Below, one piece after another: positions 1 through 9,479 of a stretch of 27,500 nucleotides of DNA (its first letter is position 1; each line of letters starts with the position of its first letter). Made by a program: the position numbers and the translations under genes. Under the pieces are notes generated by a model. That model did no database searches. It was not told the origin of the DNA and saw only the letters and a program-made list of their open reading frames with translations. The stretch lies in assembly GCA_000320545.1 (NCBI GenBank), contig ADNK01001932.1, positions 1 to 27,500 of the forward strand. The letters run 5' to 3'. Source of the DNA: Bigelowiella natans CCMP2755. Taxonomy: Eukaryota; Cercozoa; Chlorarachniophyceae.

Positions 1-410
1 GTCTTTGGCGTCTTTACAATGCATTTTTTGGCAGTTGCTAAGGTCTTAAGCGCAGACACTTGACTAGGATGTGTTCCGAAGTGGCTCTTCAAGTGAACTT
101 TTCGAGGTTTTGTTTTTTCCAGCAAGCTGCTTTGCAAACTGAGAAATCGAAACATGCTCCGCATCCGAACCCTTTCCGGTTTTCTTCTGCCCAAACCATC
201 GACTGTAAAACTTTGCAAAAAATGAACGCTCGAAGAGTATGCGCACGTTGCCGTAATCAGCCCGTTTGGGAGGAAGATGTGTAAGAACACTAAACAGCAT
301 GAACTTGTTCGACAATGATCGTTCATTCGTTTCTTTCTGAGTCGGAGTTTTTGCCTCTTGGAGGCCAAGTGCCTGAAGCCCACTTTCACACATCCCCTCG
401 TCAAACAAAG
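1..410. other. Unresolved 5' stretch before the first recognisable deaminase exon
   Basis: No feature can be assigned with confidence. The N-terminal coding part of the glucosamine-6-phosphate deaminase (normally about 30 residues before the segment I recognise) should lie here or just upstream of the window, but no frame gives the expected N-terminal pattern. The frame of the first recognised exon stays open from an ATG at 315, so a contiguous start there is formally possible. The residues it would add do not resemble the family. Confidence 0.4.
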
Positions 411-515
411 TCTAAGGAAGTCTCGGAATTTCAACCAAGGACCGGTAAACCTTTTTTCATCGGATGGCCAACAGGTCAATTCGGATCACATCCCTCCCCC
501 CTCCCCTCCCCCCCC

Positions 516-561
<46 letters not shown>

Positions 562-1976
562 CAGCGCGTTTGTCAATAAATTCGTGTCAAAAAGATTTCT
601 GATGAAGCATGGTATGTAATATATAGGAAGCTCTCCACTTGGAGTTTACAAGGAGTTGATAAAGATGTATAAAGACGGTTTACTCTCCTTCAAGCATGTC
701 ATGTACGACGTCGTTGTCAAATGATCTGATTTTTTTTAATAATACGTTGTGGTTAATAGACATGTGGTGATTTTGTTGTAGTCATATATTGTATGCTGTC
801 ATATCTTTGATTCTACATGTTATGACTTATTATTGTATGCTGTCATATCTTTGATTCTACATGTTGACGCATGTATGTATGATGACTTATTATTGTTATC
901 TGCACCTTTGTAGTCATATATTGTATGCTGTCATATCTTTGATTCTACATGTTGACGCATGTATGTATGATGACTTATTATTGTTATCTGCACCTTTGTA
1001 ATCATGACTACTCCCCAAGCCATCTTCATAGTCTTAATGTATGTCTCAAGGTTTCACAAAACACAGACAGCAGACGAGAATGATACTCTCAGCTCCTTCT
1101 ATCCATTCTTCTTGTCGTCTATCTTCAAACGACGTATATTTTTATATGATAAGATCCTTTAACATGGACGAGTATGTTGGGCTGCCAAAAGAGCACAAAG
1201 AATCTTACCATTCATTCAGTGAGTAGTGATATTCATCCATATCCAATGCTGCTACTTATATTACTACTCTCTACCTTTTCTTATTTTAGTGTGGACAAAT
1301 TTCTTCAAGCATATCGATATTCAGCCTGAAAATGCATTCATTTTGGATGGAAATGCCAAAGATCTTGACGTATTGTTACGATAATGGAAGAGGAGAAAGA
1401 AGAAGAGGGAGGGGTGGGAGGGAAAACTATATGTTCAACGACAAGCTTTGGATACTAACACGCACACGCATTTACACATACACAAGCTGTGGATACTGAC
1501 ACACAAACACACACACACACACACACAATCATGCACACATATCATATCAATAGGGGGAATGTGCACGGTATGAAGCTGAGATTAAGAAGAAAGGAGGGAT
1601 TGAGCTCTTTCTCGGGGGGGTACTACTAACAAGCAACATACTTTATTTAAGTGTTTGCATACGTTTATTGTGTATGTACGTGGTGTGATGTTCTTTATAG
1701 TTGTCGTCGATTATTATTATCATCTACCTACTCCTTCCTGGTTGCATTCACTGTTGTGCTGGTTGATTGTTTATTATCATTCGTTGGTTTTGCATTATAC
1801 CGTCGTTTGACGATGGTAGTAGTAGTAACCCATGCATGATCTATCTATCTATCTATCTATCTTCCCCCACCAAGTATTACACATTGTGTGTTGTTGTTGT
1901 TGTTGTTGTTATTGTTGTTATCGAATCGTTATACTATCAGCTATTGTGTTTTCGTCGTCCTTTCTGTCTTTCCCCT

Positions 1977-2014
<38 letters not shown>

Positions 2015-2978
2015 ACTTTTAAGCTGTACATTTTGAGCGTGTGTGTACCATCATCACTATCTCCATCACCATTATCATCATTGTCATTATCATTATCATC
2101 ACGACGTAGGTTGGCACAGATGGCCATATTGCTTTCAATGAACCTGGATCTAGCTTAAAATCACGTACAAGAGTCAAAACGCTTGCTTACGAGACTGTGG
2201 CGTCAAATGCACGTTTCTTTGGAAACGATATTCAAAAAGTTCCTAAAATGGCGCTGACGGTAGGCGATCAACTTTATTCTACTCCTACTTGTTTGCAGGA
2301 AAGCTTTGTGGGTGCTCAGTACCATCATTTCCATCAGCAACGACGATTTGATACAACAACATATACTACGTTTTCATCATAAATAATATAGCCATTATTC
2401 ATTGTATCTTTGTTTGGTGCTAGACAGCAGCACTACTACTTACTGCTACTACTATTATTACTACAATTACAACTACTAGTAGTATATTGCATATACAAAT
2501 ATCACAACATGTCAACAAGTAGTAGTAGTAATAATAGTAGTAGTAGTAGTAGTGGTAGTAAGTAGTTGTAGTAGTCTCCTCCTGGTTTGTTACCATCAAC
2601 AATATACACATTGATATGTGTGTCGTCATCATCATCTTTTTGGGAGAACATTCTGCCTATATTTTTATATGTAGTACTACTACTACTAGCACTATTACCT
2701 GAGCTCCGTTTTGTTTAGATTTCGGATTCTTCAACTCTATGAGTTTGAAGATTTGAATGCCCCTCCTCCTCCTCCTCCTCCTCCTCCTCCTCCCCCTCTT
2801 CCTAATTCCTTTCTTGCTTTGCTGATGATGATGATTATGATGATCCAACAAAGGTCGGTGTCGGCACAGTTATGGAAGCACGGGAGGTGAGTAGTACATC
2901 CTCTAACGCAGCATCATTTTGCATCGCATGGATAATAATTGCACTATCTATCTACCAATTTGGTTTGAAGAAGAAGAA

Positions 2979-3013
<35 letters not shown>

Positions 3014-5275
3014 TGTGCAAGAATATATATTGCAACTGAAATAATCATTGTTATATTATTATTATTATTGGGATGAATAATTGCAAAGGTGGTGGTGATT
3101 GTATCTGGGTTTCGAAAGGCACAAGCATTGGCCACAGCGATTGAAGGTAGTAGTAGTCCGTGCTGTAGTTATAATAACAATAATAATAATAATAAATAAT
3201 AATAATAATTCAAAAATATTAAAAATAATTATTACAATTTATTGATTTAAATTTGGGAAATATATCATTATTCATAGGTAGATACAGCTGATTACTACTA
3301 ATACGCCGCCTCCGACCCCCTATAATACGCCACTTTGTGTGTTAGTAGTCATCGCTATCACCACCATCATCATCTTCTTCATCATCTTCATCATCACGCA
3401 AGAGCGCAACAACCTAACAATAAATCATGTGTTTTATTCACACTACTACTATTACCACTAATACTAACACTACTCTACTATAAGAGGGCGTTAACCACAT
3501 GTGTACGTTATCGGCCCTTCAAATGCATCCAAGGTGCTGCAGCCCGAATACAAATAACATTAATCATTATATTAGTAATGAGGATAGTGGTAATGGAGTA
3601 GTTGATGGTGGAAGACACGGAAGACAGACTCTCATAATGATAATGATCATGATCATCATGGGGACGATACTGATGATGTTAAAAAGATGATAAATATGAT
3701 AGAGGGCTGTTGCTTAAATAATGATGATGGTGATGATAATGATGATGATGATTTTAAGTTAGCTGTGTAGTACATTATTCAGTATGCTGCTGCTGCTGCT
3801 TTGGCTTGAATAATTATCGATGATTAGAGTATAATCTTCAAATAATGACTCTTCCACACACGCTAAGCACACATAGTATAATAATAATAATAATAATAAT
3901 AATGCGTAAGAATCTAATCCATCAAACTGTGGTGCTGCTCGTTGTCGTAATAATAAGGGGGATGGTTGTTTGCGACGAGGATGCAACTAATGAACTACGG
4001 TATTATTGGATGATGATACACTGATGATGACGACGATGATCATGATCATGATCATATTGACGATACTAGTAACTAGCACAGTATCATTGTTTTTGTTATG
4101 ATGTTTATTATATATCCTCATCATGATGATGATCACCATCCTCAGCATAATCTGTAATATATCAGTGTACGTACAGTCAAGTACTTCAAGGGTCTAGCAA
4201 AGGTAGTAGTATTATGCTGCTGCTGCTACTAATATATACACCCACTATTACTATTATTAATCATACTCCTACTTCTTCCTACCTATCTACGGCGAAGAAC
4301 TTTCTCCCTGCCCCCTTTTCAGATGTTATCATACGAAGTGATGCAGCACTTATTATGTGGATATCATATATTGCAAACTCCAAATGGGTGTAATGAATGC
4401 TGTAAGAGTTATCATCGTGTAATTTTCAAATTGCTTTGTTTTCCTCCTTCTTCTTTTCTCGAGACGTGCTATCATCTCCTTCCCGTCATCATCATTCTTC
4501 TTTCTGTGACTCATTATTCTAAACTTTAAATCTATAATGGAGGTGCACAATGAATTGGTAAAACTTGATGACCATACTTCAGTCCCAAGTATTCATCAAT
4601 TCGTAGTTATTACTAACACCGTAGCCAAACAAAGCAACATGATGATGATGATGAGGAGGAGGAGGAGGAGGGTTAAAAGTGATGAAGAATTCTTCTTAAT
4701 TGCATAATCATCACACACACATAACAAGTATAATACTGGGTCATAGTCATCTACCGATGATCTGTGCGTAATTGCATCATGCCCCCCTCCTATCGAAGAA
4801 TGATGATGATGATGATAATGCCCTACGTAGTAGCTTCTACGGCAAACAACAAAACTACGAATGTTCCTCGTTTTTTCTTTCAGTACATTTTTTAATGTTT
4901 CTATGATATCATATCCTCGGGTAAAGCTAGTTCTTCCATTGAGTGCATTTGTGTTTCTTCTTCTTCTTCTTCTTCTTCTTCTTCTTCTGCTCTCTATAGA
5001 GTATAGTGACCGACTACTGGATATGAAGAAGGTAATCATAGCATGTTAGGAAAAATGATAAATCTGTACGTATTCATCAGTCGTTTCATAGGTGAGTGAG
5101 AACACAAATGGACACACACGCACGCACAAAGAATGAGTATCTACACACAATAATCTATAATATGTGAAATATGTAATTTCACACACGTACACACACACGT
5201 ACACATACACATACACGTCACACACGAACCCATCACATACGGGAAGACAGGGACAAACACACACACACACACACA

Positions 5276-5320
<45 letters not shown>

Positions 5321-5442
5321 AAGAAGTTGTCACTTCATTCCTTTACCAAGTATGGCATTTCCATAATTTTCAGTACATCGTGACTCCTCCTCCTGGGTCA
5401 AAGCGTCCGGCATCTGAGGGAGATGGGGAGCAGAAAATGTGA
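411..5442 (+). CDS. GNPDA: Glucosamine-6-phosphate deaminase (GNPDA/NagB family), at least 14 exons, 5' end unresolved
   Basis: Isomerises and deaminates glucosamine-6-phosphate to fructose-6-phosphate plus ammonia, in cytosolic amino-sugar catabolism. Exons inferred from family similarity and GT-AG sites: ~411-474, 627-702, 1154-1218, 1290-1369, 1554-1619, 2110-2259, 2854-2886, 3089-3146, 3485-3533, 3958-3999, 4166-4202, 4543-4557, 5002-5031, 5374-5442. Phases match at every junction, and exon 2 to the stop makes a continuous frame. Visible motifs are the substrate loop (FFIGWPTG then SSPLG), [11 protein letters not shown] with the catalytic Asp, and [15 protein letters not shown] with the Asp-His-Glu catalytic set. 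Also present are [50 protein letters not shown] and [10 protein letters not shown]. The family has Trp where this has Cys (NHMCT), and Leu where this has Trp (GWPTG). The last three exons (15, 30 and 69 nt) are the least certain: family similarity fades after VHNEL, and reading through 4558 gives an alternative tail. The true start is not identified. Confidence 0.87.
522..559. repeat. (CT)n microsatellite in the first deaminase intron
   Basis: About 19 CT units follow a C-rich run and lead into a strong-looking but apparently unused 3' splice site (TTGCAG, ending at 564). Confidence 0.95.
776..1003 (+). repeat. 88-bp tandem repeat in a deaminase intron
   Basis: The phrase starting TTGTATGCTGTCATATC occurs at 789, 833 and 921. 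The last two copies are 88 bp apart and almost identical over the whole unit. The first copy is shortened to 44 bp by loss of its second half. The array lies entirely within the 703-1153 intron, so it does not touch coding sequence. Confidence 0.9.
1977..2014. repeat. (ATG)n trinucleotide microsatellite, deaminase intron
   Basis: Uninterrupted trinucleotide run in the 1620-2109 intron. The same intron holds (TCTA)n near 1841 and (TTG)n near 1888. Confidence 0.9.
2761..2793. repeat. (CCT)n microsatellite, deaminase intron
   Basis: About 11 CCT units in the intron before the 33-nt exon at 2854. (AGT)n arrays at about 2518-2561 share this intron. Confidence 0.9.
2980..3013. repeat. (AAC)n microsatellite, deaminase intron
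   Basis: About 11 units in the 2887-3088 intron. (TAA)n-type arrays follow at about 3171-3208 and 3880-3902 in later introns of the gene. Confidence 0.9.
4955..4988 (+). repeat. (CTT)n microsatellite acting as polypyrimidine tract
   Basis: CTT units run up to the predicted 3' splice site at 5001, so the repeat supplies the pyrimidine tract of the 30-nt exon at 5002-5031. Confidence 0.85.
5254..5317. repeat. Compound (CA)n(GA)n microsatellite
   Basis: A CA run passes directly into a GA run in the last predicted intron of the deaminase gene. Confidence 0.95.
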
Positions 5443-5494
5443 GAATATTCTAAGTAGTACCCTACTTTGCCAAATAGGAGGAGGATGGGAAAAC

Positions 5495-5500
5495 AATAAA
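5495..5500 (+). promoter_or_regulatory. Possible polyadenylation signal (AATAAA) for the deaminase gene
   Basis: An AATAAA hexamer lies about 53 bp after the predicted stop codon (5440-5442), followed by an A-rich run. Position and sequence suit a polyadenylation signal, but whether this organism uses the hexamer is unknown. Confidence 0.4.
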
Positions 5501-5936
5501 AAAATATCATTTCGTCAATGCTGCACTCATCTGTGATGTCAAAATAGAGAAAGTGTAAAGTTTACTGCACTGCACTTGTTGGAACGGGATATGGTTTCTC
5601 TCTGATGTTCCTCTCCAAATCAGGAATTTCTCCACCGTCCTTGCAGCAAAAAAGCAAAAAAAATAAGGTTCCATCAATTTGACAATTTGTCTTTGGTGAG
5701 GCAAAAATTATGCACTACCTCACGTGATTGCTGCATGGAGAAAATTGTGCAAATTTGGCAAAAATGTATTTTGGCGTTGAAAACGGCACGTTTCCATGGA
5801 GATGCTGTGTTCATGCACGTGCATGCGTGTGATGCACGTCTGCACCAACCAGCACACAGCTCCGTCAAACCTGCAACGAATCGCCAGAATGTGCATTTGG
5901 AAGCTTTTGCGCGCGTCATGTGATGTGACAGACATC

Positions 5937-6478
5937 GCAAGCGGCCGCATCTTGTTGCGCTCAAAACCACAAGACTGTTGCTAGTTTGTTCAATTTTGCA
6001 AATTGAGCCACCGGACCTTCACGGTTCGATTCCTGATGGCTTCAAGTGTTTCCCATTGAAAAATCAATGTGGCAATTTTTTCAGACGATTTTGCTTGAAA
6101 TGCACCCCGGGATGCCAGGGATTGGTTGTCTGACGGACGAAAATGTGCATTCTTTCTCGGCAAGGGTCAAAAAATCGGCCATTGAACCCAGAATTTGAAT
6201 GGGAAACATTTGAACATGCGATGCACACATCTGTGCGTTCGCTGCATGTGAATCGGTGCGCATCATGTTGTGTTTTCGTGTCAAACTTTTGCAGAAAATG
6301 GACGATTTTCCTCATTTTTCGACCTTCAATGGCCTGTGAAATGAACATGTGTGACTTTTTTTTCAAAAAAAGTGCAGATGCACGACCCTGACACATGTTG
6401 CAAGGCATTTGCGAGCAAGAAAATTTGAATTTTGAGAAAAAAAGTCGAATTTTAGCGCAACAAGATGCGGCCGCTTGC
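5937..6478. repeat. Perfect 25-bp inverted repeat pair bounding a 492-bp spacer
   Basis: The 25 bp at 5937-5961 (starting GCAAGCGGCCGC) are exactly reverse-complementary to 6454-6478 (ending GCGGCCGCTTGC). Similarity stops outside these bounds, and I see no target-site duplication. The arrangement is that of a small foldback or MITE-like element, with the NotI-type GCGGCCGC core in both arms. The spacer has no recognisable coding content. Confidence 0.75.
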
Positions 6479-6551
6479 GCATTGGATTTGCTCGCATTTC
6501 TTTGAAATTTTTCGTGCACATCACATTTTGGTCAAACGCACGCGCAAAAGC

Positions 6552-6576
6552 ATTCAAAATGTGGCAGCGAACAAAC
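6552..6576 (+). repeat. Dispersed repeat copy A (partner at 15201-15225)
   Basis: These 25 bp (starting ATTCAAAATGTGGCAGCG) recur exactly at 15201-15225 in island 3. After the shared part, both copies continue with GCGCAGCG, but the distal copy first has 12 extra bases that duplicate CAAAC around ACAATTG. The islands therefore share ancestry. Confidence 0.85.
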
Positions 6577-6828
6577 GCGCAGCGTGCATCCGCTACACAA
6601 CGGGTGTGAATTTTCACACTTTGCGCGCTCACGTGCTGAGGCCTTGAAAATGGACATTTTGGTCAACGTTTCGGTCATTTTTTGAGGTTTGGCCATCGGA
6701 CAAGTTCTGATGACTTTTCTTTGACCAACTGCAACTGCCTGCTGCTTCAAAGCGCGTCGCAAAGCACTGCACTGTTCACAACCCCGTCGTCACCGGGTTT
6801 GACGGACTTGTGGAGCGCGATCGAACGC

Positions 6829-7402
6829 CACGCTAGCACGGTCTAGCGGTTGCGCTCTTCAAAATGAACCAATTGCATTTTTTTTCTGAGCCACGCACTG
6901 CTAGACTGCGTTGAGAGTGGGGTCGGTTGCACAAATTTTCGATGAAAATGCGGACCCATTCTCGTTTCCCCTCCACCTCTGATGTGCATTTGTGTTTGCT
7001 AACATGCAGCTAGTGCGGGCGCTCATGTGCGCGCATGCGCACGCGCTGCTGAGCACCATCTAGCTAGCTAGCCATGGACACACGAAATCATTGTCGATCA
7101 GAATTATGCAAGTGACATGTGAGATGAGCTTGATATATGCCATCTGACTTGTTCACATCGCAACCCACACTGAGCACACTACTAGACTAGCACAGCTAGC
7201 TAGGCACATCTCCGTTGGGTCGTTGTACTACTCAGCTGCATCGTCTAATGGATCATGCTAGCATGAGCAGTCATGCATTGCTCATTGAAAATGCGTCACA
7301 TCACGTCATGACAACAATGTCTAGAACGTGCCATCATGCAAGTGATAATGCGCCCAAGCGTTAGATCGACAGCGTCTGGACTGTCTGGACAGCTCTAGAG
7401 CT
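6829..7402. repeat. CTAG-rich zone of island 1 with N4-CTAG-N4 motifs
   Basis: About 15 CTAG tetramers in 570 bp (about two expected at random). Direct repeats flank CTAG in CACG-CTAG-CACG (6829-6840), CGGT-CTAG-CGGT (6839-6850), ACTG-CTAG-ACTG (6897-6908) and ACTA-CTAG-ACTA (7178-7189). Further cases are CATG-CTAG-CATG (7254-7265) and AGCT-CTAG-AGCT (7391-7402). CCAT flanks three CTAG units at 7056-7075, and GCACA flanks GCTAGCTAG at 7190-7208. TGCAG-CTAG-TGCGG (7005-7018) has one mismatch. No gene is seen here. Confidence 0.85.
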
Positions 7403-7479
7403 AGGCAAGGCATGGCAATTTGTAATGATGGTTTTTACCCATGCCGACATTTGGCCACAATGGTGCAATTGCTTTGTCA

Positions 7480-8109
7480 TCACCTTCGACATCGCCTGTC
7501 AAATGCAAATATGACCCAACGTTTATCCAGTGTTTCAAAACCCAGTTGACGCCGATAATCATAGTAGAATCCCTGAGATAGCACATCGAGTAACAAGTGT
7601 AAGTATCATAGCAACGTAAATGAGATGCTATGACAGTAGTGAAAGTACCTGCACATTTGCCGATTTTTCTTCTTCAACGATTATGTTCCACATTCCTCCC
7701 CCTAGTTCTTCTTCTGCAGATTTACGTAGCGCATCTGCGACTGGTTTTGAGAAATCTGCACTACTAATAAGGCTGCCGAGCTTATTGAACGAAGAGCTAT
7801 CTAACCCGTCTTTCAGAGTCACACGCATTTGCTGAAAATGGGGCAGCGTGATTACTTCTGTTGAAGAGGAGATTGTATCATTTGCTGAAATTTCAAATCC
7901 AGGCGTATGACAGTCAACTCCTCCTCCCGAGCTGTCGAATCCAACGTCACTTTCCTGGATAAAATAATACCGTAAGCAGCAACACAAATATGCTAGGGAA
8001 CTTGTTAATTGTGGAACATGTGAGGGCGACCTTGCAGATTAGTACTTCAATGCGAGAAGTTGAGAGTTGTACGTAATTCCTACAGTAGACTGAGTAGCTG
8101 AATCGGGGA

Positions 8110-8175
<66 letters not shown>

Positions 8176-8581
8176 ACGGTATTTATTAAACTGAGCTGCT
8201 GAAAGGGGGAATCTAGATATAATAGAATATTTAAAGCGTCCAAGATCTACGTACTCAATACTGATGGTTAAAAAAAAAAAAGAGAGGAGAATTTCAGCCG
8301 TTTTGATGATGGGGATGGATGAAATAATGAGAACCCATAATGAAAACGTCCCAAAAGCCGCCAAATTTCTCCCCAAGTAGAGTGCTTACTTTAACCGTGT
8401 TCGTTGTAGCTATTTGGTCCTAGTAATTGAAGATGATGCGCTAGCTTGAATATAATATTCCCCGTTGTTTCGTCGTTGCCAGAATAAATGTAATGGAAGG
8501 CTATACCTTTTTTTCTGGTGCCTGGCTTAGAAATAAATCCATCACCTCTTGTGCAGCTTCCCTCCCCATATCTGATGCAAC
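7480..8581 (-). CDS. Unrecognised small protein with dynein-light-chain-like C-terminus, 5' exons unresolved
   Basis: Three minus-strand exons join in phase 0: 8581-8507, 7954-7649 and 7572-7480 (stop TGA at 7482-7480). Splice sites are TTTCAG/GTTGCA, AAAAAG/GTATAG, ATCCAG/GAAAGT, GTGCAG/GTACTT and TCTCAG/GGATTC. The first exon encodes an amphipathic helix (VASDMGREAAQEVMDLF). The second has an acidic Ser/Gly-rich part, then VTLKDGLDSSSFNKLGSLI, ADFSKPVADALRKSAEEEL and GGGMWNIIVEE. The third has LGFETLDKRWVIFAF. The order (helix, helix with a KxVAxxLRKxxEEEL look, then a W-x-x-I-V strand and an aromatic IFAF strand) resembles dynein light chain type 1 (DYNLL), whose signature is TWHCIVG...FIYFY...LLF. 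This similarity is weak and from memory. The N-terminal exon(s) should lie between 8582 and 8850 but are not resolved. Confidence 0.5.
8112..8173. repeat. (TA)n microsatellite
   Basis: About 31 uninterrupted TA units within the 7955-8506 intron of the minus-strand gene. Confidence 0.97.
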
Positions 8582-9479
8582 CTGAAACGGCATCATTCAG
8601 ATGATACGTTCTTCTCTCTTGAGAAGGGCTACTAACAGCCATCATTTCGCATTCTTCCAAGCCGTTTGCATCTAGAGTATATCCTTCGACACTCGTGGGG
8701 CAGAGAAGTAGCAGAAGATGACAAGGAAGAACCGTCCAAATCATTGACCCGACACGGGATGATTCTACGACGTCCATTCCATTGAAGCAGTACGATGTGG
8801 GCTCTCACCGAGTTATTAAATACGCCATCAGTATGAAGTTGACGCAATATTAAATTCAGGGGGATTATTGATCATTTGAAAATGTACACAACAGTCTACC
8901 AACCCAGAGGCGCATGCAGAATTTTCCCCAAAAATAGGGTAAATCATGGTATTTGATCTACATGTAGATGTAGATCTACAAGAAGGCATTTGAACTCCTC
9001 AACAGGGAATACTCGATTCGCAATTAAACATTTGTAAACGACGAGATGAATACCATCCCATGTGTTTTATGCCTGGATTATTGGTAATTCATGAGTGGAA
9101 ATAGAATCAAGAAAAGTCTCATTTATTGGATTATGTGAGTTTAGGAGTTGAGGCTGGCTAAATGAAAGTTGGCAGCAGAAGAAATGCTCATTGAAATAAA
9201 GATACGACTTGAAGAAATGTTGTATAATGGCATAAACTACCTCCATTTAGGAGATAGTACAACAGTATCTCAATTGTTCGTTCGGATTCGATTGCTTCGA
9301 AAATCCAAATCTCATCACATCGTGTGTCACACGCTCGACCTCTTGAAGGTTTGCATGCACTGTGATGCAAAAAACAAGACCTTTTCTCTGGAAGGAACAC
9401 TTCTGGACTTCCCCCTTCGACTTTTGATGTCTTATAAATGATATGATGTCTTTACCTGTAGATTTGACACCGTAAGACA
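8582..9479. other. Stretch between divergent genes; a weak open frame only
   Basis: It should hold the promoter and first exon(s) of the minus-strand gene and the promoter of the Rho-GDI gene. A 90-codon plus-strand frame (9169-9441, in-frame ATG at 9184) has a plausible amino-acid mix (IKIRLEEMLYNGINYLHLGD) and a possible donor at 9349. It matches no family I know, so I do not call it a gene. A short palindrome (TCTACATGTAGA) lies at 8956-8967. Confidence 0.4.

Larger units (their letters stand above)
5443..6828. other. Gene-free island 1, proximal part
   Basis: No convincing gene. Short overlapping open frames occur on both strands (5.67-6.76 kb), but none resembles a known family. The sequence is rich in TGCATG, GCGC and A/T-homopolymer words, unlike the repeat-filled introns on its left. 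It contains a 25-bp inverted repeat (5937-5961 / 6454-6478). It also contains a segment shared with island 3 (6552-6576) and one present there in inverted form (6780-6805). It may be the remains of mobile DNA. Confidence 0.6.

Noticed and set aside
64-408. 114-codon minus-strand open frame at the window start
   Set aside because: No family resemblance, and it overlaps the expected deaminase 5' region; probably chance.
565-611. Apparent exon after a CT tract, encoding [15 protein letters not shown]
   Set aside because: Its only open frame cannot be joined to the WPTG exon without a frameshift, and it replaces a conserved family segment; kept only as a possible decoy/poison exon.
776-1003. CRISPR-like appearance of spaced repeats
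   Set aside because: The unit is a contiguous 88-bp tandem repeat with no unique spacers, in an intron of a eukaryotic gene.
5674-6762. Overlapping 60-151-codon frames on both strands in island 1
   Set aside because: They overlap one another in all frames, match no family, and lack coherent splice sites; they reflect low stop density from GC-rich words.
7391-7402. AGCT-CTAG-AGCT counted as a footprint
   Set aside because: The 12-mer is fully palindromic, so the direct repeat could follow from palindrome structure; these (also 10756, 10860) and the CATG cases are weaker evidence than asymmetric flanks such as ACTG, TGTC or TTAG.
9169-9441. 90-codon plus-strand frame before RhoGDI
   Set aside because: Plausible composition but no recognised family, no clear start context and uncertain splicing; not called a gene.
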